Below, piece after piece: positions 11,516-22,500 of a stretch of 64,000 bases of DNA. Source of the DNA: Closterium sp. NIES-65 (lineage: Eukaryota; Streptophyta; Zygnematophyceae; Desmidiales; Closteriaceae); assembly GCA_948144175.1 (NCBI GenBank), contig CANXME010000886.1, forward strand, positions 1,116,001 through 1,180,000. Direction: 5' to 3'. Every line of letters starts with the position of its first letter. Position 1 is the stretch's first letter. The position numbers and the translations under genes were made by a program. A model generated the notes under the pieces. That model was not told the origin of the DNA. It saw only the letters and a list, made by a program, of their open reading frames with translations, and made no database searches.

Positions 11516-11748
11516 CCAGCAGCAGCACATCTGCTGTGGCTGCAACTCCAAACGCCACTCTGCTGCTGCGAATAGCTCCTTTGAGTTCCCTTGTAACTCT
11601 TCCCTCTCTCCAACTCTCTTCTTCCCTCTTTCCCAACACCGCTCACTCCCTCCCGCTCCTCCCCTCCTCCACTCACCCTCTCCTCCGCTCTCTCCATCCG
11701 CAACAGCACATCCGCTGTGGCGTCAACTCCAAATGCCAGTCTGAGAAG
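11516..11748 (+). other. Exon-edge-like repeat, copies 2 and 3
   Basis: CAGCACATCTGCTGTGGC at 11522 and CAGCACATCCGCTGTGGC at 11704 are each followed by CAACTCCAAA. One frame reads QQHICCGCNSK and QQHIRCGVNSK. Both follow C/T-rich sequence ending in AG. They are related to 10054. Confidence 0.4.
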
Positions 11749-11774
11749 GGCACGCCTTGGGCATTGACTCGCAC

Positions 11775-12085
11775 AGCTCACTCAACCCACTCACCCAAAC
11801 ACCCCACACACCCTGCTCACCCAAACAGCCCACTCAACCTTCTCACCCCACTCACCCACTCACCCTACTCACCCCACTCACCCCACTCACCACTCACCCC
11901 ACTCACCCCACTCACCCCACTCACCCCACTCACCCCACTCACCCCACTCACCCACTCACCCCACTCACCCCACTCATCCCATTCACCCCACTCACCCACA
12001 CACCCCATTCACCTCACTCACCTCACACACCCCGCTCACCCCACTCACCCCACTCACCCCTCTCATCCCACTCACCACTCACCCC
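11775..12085 (+). repeat. CCCCACTCAC decamer array, copy 2
   Basis: Same decamer as 5205-5712, followed at once by the same CACACCAGGAGA flank, which shows that the two loci are duplicates. Confidence 0.9.
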
Positions 12086-12825
12086 AGTCACCAGCACACC
12101 AGGAGAGGTCATTTGTATAGGTGTTGTTCAAGTGACTGAAACGGAAGGAACAGGAATGGGGGGCGGGAGGGGGGAGGGGTAAGAGTCAATTTTCAGGGCT
12201 TAGGTCTAAAAGCTTGCGGTTTGGTGGGGTATACAGAAGTCAGAAGGCCCATATGAGAGGGGTTTAATAGGTCGTCGTCAGCATTGGTTCTGTTGAAGAG
12301 AGTGATTGGAAACGAAGGGGTTGAGAGCGGCACCAGAGTGGTCGAGAGGGGTTAGGACGGGTACATCGGGGTGTGGGAATTTGAGTTCAAAAGGAGAAAC
12401 CCTGAGGGAGGATTCAGCGAGGAGAGAATTCTGGCACTGAAACTTCAGACGCTGACTGATAGCTGGACGTTTTTTGTCATGACTAGTGCGAACATTCATG
12501 TTGAAGCTACAATGACAAGTTGGTACAGTCAAGTGTGGTGCACATCCTGCCATAATTTTTGCTATTTTTGGCTGTATGGAGGATTCCTCTAGAACATTCC
12601 CAAAGGACCAGCAAGAGCTCCTACCCAACTACACCAACTTGGGATCAAATGGGACTATCTCAAATTCATACTAACTCGAACCTACCAAGACTTTCAACAT
12701 CCATTGCACAAATGATTTACATGAGTATACTCTCCACATAGGTTCTAAAGGACATAATACAATGGCCAACCAACATGAAACTTGACCCTTGACTTGATCA
12801 CCATCAACATTATGTTCCTGTCAGG
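12086..12825. other. Duplicated flank of LRR gene 2
   Basis: Counterpart of 5713-6473, with the same ordered words. No gene is seen. Confidence 0.6.
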
Positions 12826-15135
12826 CTAGTTTCTTTCAAATGTCAGCCCATGCATGGCCCGGAGGCCACAGCGCAGTGCACGGGACATGCCATCGAGCGC
12901 TTGCTTGCACCCTTTAACATCCAACTCCTGTAGCAGCTTCAGCTCGGTCAAATCATCTGGCAAGGCCTTCAATTGCTCACAGTCAGAGAGGCTGAGTGTC
13001 CTCAGCCTGGTCAGCTTTGCAAACCTGGGAGGAAGGGAGCTGATAGAAGTACAGTCAACTCGAAGTAGGTGCAGGCAGCGAAGCTTCGTGAGCGAAGACG
13101 GTAGCTTCTGCAGGGCCCAACACTCTGATAGATCCAGCTTACGCAGCCTGGATAATGCACCGATGCCAACCGGGATCGACGTAAGCTTGGGTGCAAGGAC
13201 CTTTAACGATGTCAGGTGTTGGAGCTGTGAAACCGTTTCTGGCAGCTCCCTAAGCTCCTCAAAGTGACATACTCGCAATTTTCGCAGCTGCTGCAATGCT
13301 GAGCCAATGCTTCCTGGAAGGGTCCGAATCCTTTCACCATGCCAGATACTCAAGACTTGGAGCTGAGAAAGTGGGCTCAAGGGAATAGGAAACTCAACGT
13401 TGTCTGCCAACCTCAGCTCCAAATGCCTTAAACGAGACAGGTGGTAAATGCAAGGCTGGATATATGTCTGACCATTGTCGTTCCAAAACAGGACCTCAAG
13501 GGAGAGTGGCAGTGACATAGGAAACTCACACAGTCGTTTACACCGTGTTACCTCCAACCTCTGTAACTCCCCAAGGCCGCTTAGCCTTCTTGGCAGCACA
13601 GAAAGCTGTTGACACCGCGCAATGATCAAGGCTGTGAGCCTTGTGAGTCGTGTAACAGATTCTGGAATCTCGACGAGAGAAGAGCAGTTCCGAATGCAGA
13701 GATGCTGCAGGTTAGTCAGATTGCACAGACACTCAGAGACATCAACAATTGAGGAAACTGAAGGGGGAAGCTGCTCCTGCTTGCAGATTTCTAAGTGAAG
13801 AGTCTCAAGGTTACTGAAGCATCCAATCCAATCTGGAAGCACCATCTTCCCAATATGCTTGAGGCTCAGAGTCTTGAGAGATGTAAGACTGCAAATCTCT
13901 GCTGGCAGCTGCATCTTGCCACAGTAATGCAGGGAAAGACTCTCCAGAGAAACAGCTTGGCAAAGGGATTCAGGTGGATTTAAACAAGACAGGTTGTGCA
14001 GGATCAGTGATTTAAGGGACGGAAGCTCTCCGAAGTCGTTGGAAAGGCTGTGAAGCTTGCTGCAGCCTAAAATGGACAAGCGCTCCAATGCACTCAGGGA
14101 AGTGATGCTAGCGGGGAGTTGCTCAAGCTTATAACAATCCTGAATGGTAAGCTCACGGAGGCATGGCAACAGCTCTCCAAAGTCATCGGGGAGTCGCTGG
14201 AGGTTGGCGGAATTGGTGATCACCAGCTTTTCTAGACGGATGCACGGTGATCGTGTAGGAAACATCGAAGTAATATTCGGGGTCGAATCCGAGAACTCGA
14301 TCATCTTCAGGTAAGGCAGCTGAGAAGATGCAAAAGTTGCAGCAGATGGTGAAGAGTTCTTAGGTTTGCAAATCTCACTGGAAATCGAAAGTATAGAGAG
14401 CCTTGAGATGCGAGCGAGGCTTGACAGTTGTTGACGTGTCAATTTTGAGACAGCAATATGGAGAGAAGTGAGAGATAATAGCGATGCAAATCTGGAAAGT
14501 GTCAAGGCTGAAACGTCGGTTAGAAGAACAGTGTGGAGATGCTGTAGCTGAAAGAAAGAATCCGGCAAGTCAGTATCTTTATGGAGGCAGTGAAGCGAAA
14601 TCTCCTCCAGGTGAGTACACTTCAGGAAGAAATGGTCCAGGCCGGCTTCAGTAACCGGGTGCTCATCCTTGCTTCCTCCACATTCCGTCGGTGCGATCCT
14701 GCGACCGACGTGAAGGGTCTTCAGCTTGGGACGTGAGGAGGCAAGCCGAGCGAGAAAAGGGTCGTCAATCATCTCGACACTGCCATCGCTCAAGTGAAGA
14801 TTGGTGAGGTTGTCGAAACAAGCCACTACGTTCGCCAGATCTTGACGAGATACGAAGCGGTTTTCTTGGACTGAGAGACTAGTGACCTGACGCTTAACGA
14901 GTTGACGCCAGCGACTGCATACGGATGCGATGAGCAGATTAACTGCTGCATCTGCCAAGGCTGGAGGAGTGAATTTATCTGCATTGAAATGCCAACGCGG
15001 AAGCAAATACCACGGTGTAGTACCTCCTTGTGAAGGCAATTTATTCTGGAACCTTATAATCCTCGTAAGAAGGTCATCTGAGAGTCGATTAATGTGTGCG
15101 AGACGCTCCATCTGAACTTCACGGATCGACAGCAA
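12826..15135 (-). CDS. F-box/LRR protein
   Basis: 769 residues, intact. The N-terminus has F-box features: INRLSDDLLTRIIRF at about residues 15-29 and VCSRWRQLVKRQVTSL at about 72-87, separated by a longer loop than usual. From about residue 120 to the end come leucine-rich repeats of the plant LPxxLxxLxxLxxLxxxxC type, such as FGELLPCLRELTIQDC and LPSSLTKLRCLHLLRV. Met 9 (MERLAHINRL) is a likely alternative start, because a matching ATGGAGC survives upstream of the decayed paralogue. F-box/LRR proteins act as substrate adaptors of SCF ubiquitin ligases; the target is unknown. No NB-ARC domain is present, so this is not a classical resistance gene. The paralogue is at 6474-8375 in the same orientation, about 6.4 kb away. 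Confidence 0.8.
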   Translation of the reverse strand: MLSIREVQMERLAHINRLSDDLLTRIIRFQNKLPSQGGTTPWYLLPRWHFNADKFTPPALADAAVNLLIASVCSRWRQLVKRQVTSLSVQENRFVSRQDLANVVACFDNLTNLHLSDGSVEMIDDPFLARLASSRPKLKTLHVGRRIAPTECGGSKDEHPVTEAGLDHFFLKCTHLEEISLHCLHKDTDLPDSFFQLQHLHTVLLTDVSALTLSRFASLLSLTSLHIAVSKLTRQQLSSLARISRLSILSISSEICKPKNSSPSAATFASSQLPYLKMIEFSDSTPNITSMFPTRSPCIRLEKLVITNSANLQRLPDDFGELLPCLRELTIQDCYKLEQLPASITSLSALERLSILGCSKLHSLSNDFGELPSLKSLILHNLSCLNPPESLCQAVSLESLSLHYCGKMQLPAEICSLTSLKTLSLKHIGKMVLPDWIGCFSNLETLHLEICKQEQLPPSVSSIVDVSECLCNLTNLQHLCIRNCSSLVEIPESVTRLTRLTALIIARCQQLSVLPRRLSGLGELQRLEVTRCKRLCEFPMSLPLSLEVLFWNDNGQTYIQPCIYHLSRLRHLELRLADNVEFPIPLSPLSQLQVLSIWHGERIRTLPGSIGSALQQLRKLRVCHFEELRELPETVSQLQHLTSLKVLAPKLTSIPVGIGALSRLRKLDLSECWALQKLPSSLTKLRCLHLLRVDCTSISSLPPRFAKLTRLRTLSLSDCEQLKALPDDLTELKLLQELDVKGCKQALDGMSRALRCGLRAMHGLTFERN

Positions 15136-16582
15136 GGACTGCTAAGAAATGTATGAGGATTGAAACAAGATTTCCTTCCCAAGGGATAAACTGACAAGGG
15201 ACTACGAAAGTCTGCTCATATACGGATCTCACAATCTCAGCTCCTCATTCATTCTGTACTAAAGATTCGAAAAACACGCAGCACCATTCGCTTTCTGACC
15301 TGCGGTCTGGAGGTAAGCAAGTACACGCCGTGCTTGTGTTGCAGGAAGAGCTGCGGATATTAGGGGAGCTCCTTAGAACTTGTCGAAGCTGGGGATATGG
15401 TGGCTGATGTGTTTTCCTACTCTCGAGGTAGACCTGACGAAGCAGCAAACGAGAGCCAGTCTTGGCTAGATGGGATTCCCTTCAGTGAGCCCAACCTGGG
15501 CTCTAGGTGACTGGATTACACGCTGGAGGCAAGGCTTGGGCAACGGGAACCTCACCCTGAATCCGGGGACCCGCCACATATAGCCTTGAAAGTACAAGGT
15601 TTGGTTAGACGTACCCTTTTCATGATTCGGACAATTTCGAGATTTAGCTCTTCAAGCGAGGGTGGTGACTTTGTTCTCTCAAGCCTCGATTTAAGCACAA
15701 CACCTCGCTTCGATTAGCTAGCCCCCTCAGCGCGCGTCGAGGTGAAATCCTTGTGACTTGAAACTCTACCCAACCGTTCTGGTTTCTTGATGAACCGACC
15801 GCAACCACGCAAAACATCTCATCAGACCACAATAAGGAACCACAATACTGTAATTTATTGCTTCAGACCCTCGTCAGAAGCTGGCTAACCGTTCAAACAG
15901 CCGTTTATGCGGCGATGCTTGAACCCGCCGAAAATAGCTCAGCGGAACCAGGCTGTTTTCGCAGGCTTTTGCATTACTTGGATAATTGGGAAGTCACTTA
16001 CGGGAACTCTTCCGTCTAGGTCGCATTTACCCCTACTACTTCACGACTACCAGTCGTCAGGTCGCAGGCACTTACCAGTCCTCTGTAATCTGACCAGCTG
16101 CGTGATCGGCCTTGCTTGTCATCCAGCTCTCGGCGTGTGCTCGCTTCACATTCGAGTACCGTCTCGGCATCGTGCATACACAATTCGACATTCCTTATAT
16201 CGTCGTGCCTAGTTAGAATCCCTTGACGTATCGTCTGAGAATTCTGAAAACCAGAAAATCCGACATTTCGGATATGGTTGTGCCTGATTAAGATCCCTCG
16301 GCGTACCCGCAATCGAGTAAACGACGATGGACGTATGATGAGCTGAGGTAGCCTTTTTCAGAGTAAATTCTAAGGTTAAGGGCTTCATAATTGATTTAGG
16401 ATAGAGCGTGTGAGCAGGATAAAACGCTTTAGCACCACTTAGGCTAGGGAACCAGCAAACAACCGCATCAGATAGCAGCTTTAGCCGGTATCCCTTCAAG
16501 GTGGCTTCTTGATTCGAACCAGGAGGCAGCTAATTGGTTTGCGGGAAGCCGTCCGGTGCAGTCCGGTGCAGTTCGGAGCAGC
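15136..16582. other. Intergenic region between LRR gene 2 and the kinase gene
   Basis: No supported gene. A diverged direct repeat of about 48 bases is present at 16180-16227 and 16253-16303: both contain CGACATT, then ATAT, GTGCCT, and finally ATCCCT. The stretch probably holds the promoters of both divergently transcribed neighbours. Confidence 0.5.
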
Positions 16583-19500
16583 ATGGCCAACGCTCTAGAG
16601 GATCTCGAGAAAACCCTCGAGGCGAGTAGCTCGGCGCGCTGCTGGTTTCACTGCGCTGTTCTGCCGCTGGCTAGGCGTTCAGGCAACCTGCGGCCTCTTC
16701 TTCCTTCCCACCCAAATTACACCCACTACTGACATCAAGTCAAATCAAGCCGCTGTTTTTGTTGCCCTCCCTCTCTCCAGACCAGCTCCCAAGTGCATGT
16801 ATCAGAGCTCCCAAGTGCACCTTTTCTGTCCTTTCGCCCTCCAGACCAGCGCTCATGTGCACATCTCAGGCCTCCACCCCACTTTTGAGGCACCTCAATT
16901 GCCGCATTCGCATGTGTGTCCTACCCTCCCTCCATCCCTCTCTCCCTCCAGACCAGCTCTCAGGTGCACATCTCAGGCCTCCACCCCACCATTGACAGCC
17001 ACCCCCCTGCTCCCACCGCCGCTGCACTCCCCATCCCACCCTCCGCCCGCCCCTCCTTGTCTTCCGCCTCCTGCCCCTCCCCCTCTCTCTCCGAATCCCC
17101 CGCCATCCGCCCCACCATCACCTCCTCTGCCTCCGCCTCTCACTCCTCCCTGCTTAACTCAACATCCTTCTCTCTCAACCGCTCGTCACTGACCTCTCTG
17201 ATTGGAGCTCACGGCAAGGAGCCGTTCCTTATTGGTGAGATCCCTTCCCCATGACCTCTCCCCCTCTCCTCCCGACATTGCTCCACGTCCTTCTCTCTCG
17301 ACCGCTCCACATTGGTGGGTGAAGAGTATTTTTGAGAATTCTTTAAAAATACTCTGTGAACTTATTCTGTACGTACAGCCCCACCCAACCACACCTCGCC
17401 CCCCTGCCCGCCTCTCCTCCTCCCCACCCTCGTTCCGCCGCCCACTCCTTCCCTCCTCTTACTCCAGGCGTGTCAGGGGGAACGGCATCGGGCAAGACAA
17501 CAGTGTGTGAGCAGATCATTCAACAACTGCACGACCACCGGGTGGTGCTGGTGCACCAGGTGAGATGCGGTGGTGTGCGATGCATTGGAAAGACAGGTGG
17601 ACTGTGGTTGTTGAGTCAAGTCAGCAGTCATTCATTCAGCAGCTGCACGACCACTGGGTGGTGCTGGTGCATCAGATGAGAGGTGGTGCAATGTGATGAT
17701 GTATGGTGGGGTGTGAGATGGGGGAGTGCAGTTCCATGCCGCGCCATGGCGTGCATGTGCCCGACCGAACCCTACTGTATGAGGAGGTTTGAGGCGTCTA
17801 CTGTACCACATGCAGCCTCCGAGGCGACATGCGTTCTCTTCAAACTCTCTGCTTTCGTGCTTGCTTGCTGACAGACAGGAATCCTTTTGCCGAGAGTTGT
17901 CAGAGGAGTGTTTCTGGGCATAAGCATGTGCGCTAAGCTGGAAACTCTGCGTGTTCTCACTTGCCTCCCTCCGTGCTTCCATGCTGGCAGGACTCCTTCT
18001 ACCGGGGGTTGACAGAGGAGGAGCTGAAGCATGCCAGTGAGGGGGTCTCTGACGCCTCAGAAACCGTGCATGTGGGGAAAGGCATGCTTCTGAAGCGTTT
18101 TCTTGCTTTCGTCCGTGCTTGCTTGCTGGCAGGACTCCTTCTACCGAGGGTTGACAGAGGAGGAGCTGAAGCATGCCAGTGACTTTAATTTTGATCATCC
18201 TGGTAAGTGCCATGGTTAGCCATGGTGATCATCATGGTTTTGCCCGTCACCATGGCTCACTCAGTTGGGTTTGCATTGGATTACCACTTGTTGCTGCTTG
18301 CGGAGCGGTTACCATTGCAATTTGACAGAGGAGGAGCTCAATCATACCATGATTGTCCTACTTCAAATCCAACCGTCCTGGTAACCGCCGCCACCACTGC
18401 TGGTTTCCTAAAACCACTGTGAATTGTTTCCTGGTAACCGCCAATTGAAGAACGCCTCACAACCATCACTACCAGTTTCCTGGTGAACATTCTTTGCTTT
18501 CCTTTCCACCCCCGTTGCTCTCAAGGAGTGCCGGCGGCCCTATCAGTGGAATGATGGATAATCTTGCAAGCTGCCCTGCCCTGCCATTGTGCCCACCCGC
18601 CTCCTTCCCCTGTCCTCCCTTCTTGCCATCTCCCCCCCACCTTCTCCCACTCAGATGCATTTGATACGAACACGTTTTGTCCCATCCTCATTGCTCCAAA
18701 GGAGAACCGGTGGATGGATGGATACCTGCAGTGCTATACGCCTTCCTCTGCCCCCGCCTCCAACTCCTGAACCCTCTCAAACCCCCCCCTTCCCCCTCCT
18801 CCCTCCTTCCCCCTTCAGACGCCTTTGACATGGACGCACTGCTTTCCAGTTCCAACCATTGTTGCTCTTAAGGAGGGTCGGTCGGTGGAAATCCCCATGT
18901 CTGTCTGTCCCCTTCCTGATCCCTCCCCTCCTCCCCTCCTGATCCCTCCCCTCCTCCCCTCTCCCCTTACCTTGTCAGACGCTTTTGACACGGATGCGCT
19001 GCTTTCAACCATCGTAGCTCTCAAGGAAGGCCAGTCAGTGGAGATCCCAGTGTATGACTTCAAGACACACCAACGGAGCACGGCCGTGAGGAAGGTGCGT
19101 GTTTGGATGGAGGGAAGGTGGTTGCACGGCCGTGTTTGTGCGTGCGTGCCCTCCCTGGTTTCAATCTCAAGGAGGGCCAGTCAGTGGAGATCCCAATGTA
19201 TGATTTCAAGACACACCAACGGAGCACGGCTGTGAGGAAGGTGCGTGAGTGGAAGGAGGGTGGGTGTGTGGTATATGACATTATTTTCCTGTGCATTCAC
19301 CCTCCCTTGGCATTCTCAAGGAGTGGCAATTAGTGGAGATTCCCGTGTATGATTTCAAGACACACCAACGGAGCACGGCTGTGAGGAAGGAGGGTGGGTG
19401 TGTGGTATATGACATTATTTTCCCGTGCATTCACCCTCCCTTGGCATTCTCAAGGAGTGGCAATTAGTGGAGATTCCCGTGTATGATTTCAAGACACACC

Positions 19501-22500
19501 AACGGAGCACGGCTGTGAGGAAGGAGGGTGGGTGTGTGGTATATGACATTATTTTCCCGTGCATTCACCCTCCCTTGGCATTCTCAAGGAGTGGCAATTA
19601 GTGGAGATTCCCGTGTATGATTTCAAGACACACCAACGGAGCACGGCTGTGAGGAAGGTGGGTGGATGGGGAATGATTACTGTGGTGGGTAAAGGTTACC
19701 GTACGATCATGCTTGCGTATGTATGCGTACTTTCGTGGTTTCACTCTCGAAGGCATTATGGTGTTCCATGATGCCAGGGTGCGAGTGCTGATAAACATGA
19801 AGATCCACATGGATACAAAGGCCGACGTGCACATATGAAATGAACTCATGAACACAGATGCACTCTCATGCACACATAACATAAGGCCTCTGGATACTCA
19901 CCAAACCCCTCAAACCCCCCCTCTTCCCTTCCTGTCTCCCTCTTTCCCGCCTGCCTCCCCTTCTTCCCCCACCCTTACCCTCCACTGAAACACACACATC
20001 AGACCAACTCTGCTGACGTCATTGTTCTCGAGGGCATCCTAGTGTTCCACGATGCGAGGGTGCGAGCACTGATGAACATGAAGATATTTGTGGATACAGA
20101 TGCCGACGTGCGATTGGCCAGGAGGATCCGCAGGGACACGCTGGAGCGAGGGCGCGACGTGCAAGGGGTGATTGACCAGGTGTGTGTGTGGTTACAACAA
20201 GGGGTGTGACTTTAACGAATGGTGATTGATCAAGTGTAATAAAAAAATATATATCATACAACAAGGGGTGATCAGCCTAGTCGGAGGGAGTAGATCTCGA
20301 ATGTGTGACTAGCGAGGCACGGCGTGCAAAGGGTGATTGACCAGGTGTGATTGTATGAGATTAGGTGTGATTATAACGGGTTTAGGTGTGACTATAAAGA
20401 GTTCCGATTGATCGAGTGTGGTTGTAGGGGGGGGGGGGGGGGGGGGGGGGGTTCACCAGGTCTTATTGTAACAGAAGGATCTTGAATATTCCACCAAGGG
20501 GTGGTTTACTGATTGACCTGATTATCGCACGCGACCATATTCGGAGACACAAACAGATGGTGACGCGCGATTGGCCAGGAAGTCGGCAGCGACACACTGG
20601 AGCGATGGCTTAGAGGATACATCTGAGAACATGAACAATCCGCTCTCATGTCTGCGGGAGCTCATCATCAGCGAGTGCGGACGTTTCTCGGCACAACCCG
20701 AGCAGTTCACCTCATTGACTCGTCTGTGCAGCTTGAGGCTCTCCAGCTGCACATTCGTCGGACGCCTGACAACCTTGAGAACATGCCCAACCTGAAAACG
20801 CGACGAGCTCGACCTCGATGTCTTGACTCATGCAGCCTCCTCAAGTCTCTAGAGATGCTGGTCATTACACACTGCATGTCTCTAGTCGAGCTACCGCACC
20901 CGTCGGGCACTTTCACTGCACTCACGACCCTTTGCCTCGAAGGTTCTCTCTTGCTCACTCTTCCTGTTGAGATTGGAGGTTGAGGAGCTCTCCAATGCCG
21001 TTAGGAAGAGTGAGCAAGGGAAAATCGTTGAGGCAGAGGGTCTTAAGTGCAGTGAGAGCGCCTAACGGGTGCGGTAGCTCGACTAGAGACGTCAGTGTGT
21101 AATGACCAGCGTCTTTAGGGACTTGAGGCGGCTGCATGAGTTAACGAATCTCGCATCAAGATCGAGCTCGTCCAGCAGGAGCGTTTTCAGTTCAGGTCGG
21201 GCATGTCCCCGAGAGGCTGTCAGGCAGTCCATCGAATGTGCAGCTGGAGAGCTTCAAGCTGCGGAGGCAGGTCAAGGAGGTGACCTGCTCGGGTTGTTCC
21301 GTGAAACGTCTGCAGTCGTTGATGTTGAGCTCCCACAGACACGGCAGCCGATCGCTCGTGTTCTCAAGGAGATCCTCCAAGTCCTTGGTCCAATCCGCGT
21401 GTCCCTGCAGATCGACGTGCAAGGGGTGATTGACCAGGTGCGTGTGATTATCACGAGGGATATTGATCAGGTGTGATTTCCACTTCCATTCCCTGCATTC
21501 CAGTATGCTTGCTTTGTGAACCCAGGCTTTATATACCCTTGCACTCCGTTTCCCCTCCATCCTGTCCTGCCTTCCTTTTTTCTTCCCTGTACTTTCAATT
21601 TTTTCCCATTCCTTCCATTTCTTTCCTGTTCCTTTCCTTCTCCTTCCCTTTTTTTCCCATCCCTACGCTTCCATCCCTATCCATCCCTCCCCTTTCACCC
21701 TGTATGCTCCCTCCGCCTTTAAAGCCAGCTTTCTGATGATTTCCTTGCTTAGCTCAAAGAAAATTTGGTGCAGATTCAGAACACAGATCATCATTTCCCT
21801 GCCATCCCATCCCGCTCCTTCCCTTCTCTTCCCTTTCTCTTCCCTACCTTTCGTCCATCCCCTTCCTTTACTCCAATCCAGTACGCTCGTTTTGTCAAAC
21901 CAGCCTTCGATGATTTCGTGCTGCCCTCAAAGAAGTTTGCTGACATAATCATTCCCAGGGGAGGAGACAACCACGTGGCAGTGAACCTGATAGTGCAGCA
22001 TATAGGGTCGAAGCTGGGGCAGCATGACCTGAGGAAGATCTACAGCAACGTACACGTTATAGAGTCAACGTTTCAGGTGTGTGGTGCAGTGTGGTGCGGT
22101 GCAGTGCGGTGAGGTGTGGTGCACTTTGGTGTGGTGCGGTGCGGTGCGGTAACAACCACGTGGCAGTGAACCTGATAGTGCAGCATATAGGGTCCAAGCT
22201 CAGGCAACATGATCCGAGGAAGATTTACAGCAGCGTACACGTTATAGAGTCAACCTTCCAGGTGTGTGGTGTGGTGCGGTGTGGTACACTCTCATTCAAC
22301 AAGCTAACCAAGCAGCGCAAAGTGCTTGTCTCCTCCTGCGTGCCTCATCCGAATTCCACTTTCTCCCCTTTTCCCTCATTCCCTCCCCCTGTCCCTCTCA
22401 TCTCATGCACACCACGCTCATCCGCAACAAAGGGCACTCTTCTGTGGGAATGAAAGCACAACATGTATACCTTTCCTGTCTGGCTCATCCACATTCTACA

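Noticed and set aside
12826..15135. NBS-LRR disease resistance gene
   Set aside because: No P-loop, NB-ARC or TIR/CC domain. The N-terminus fits an F-box.
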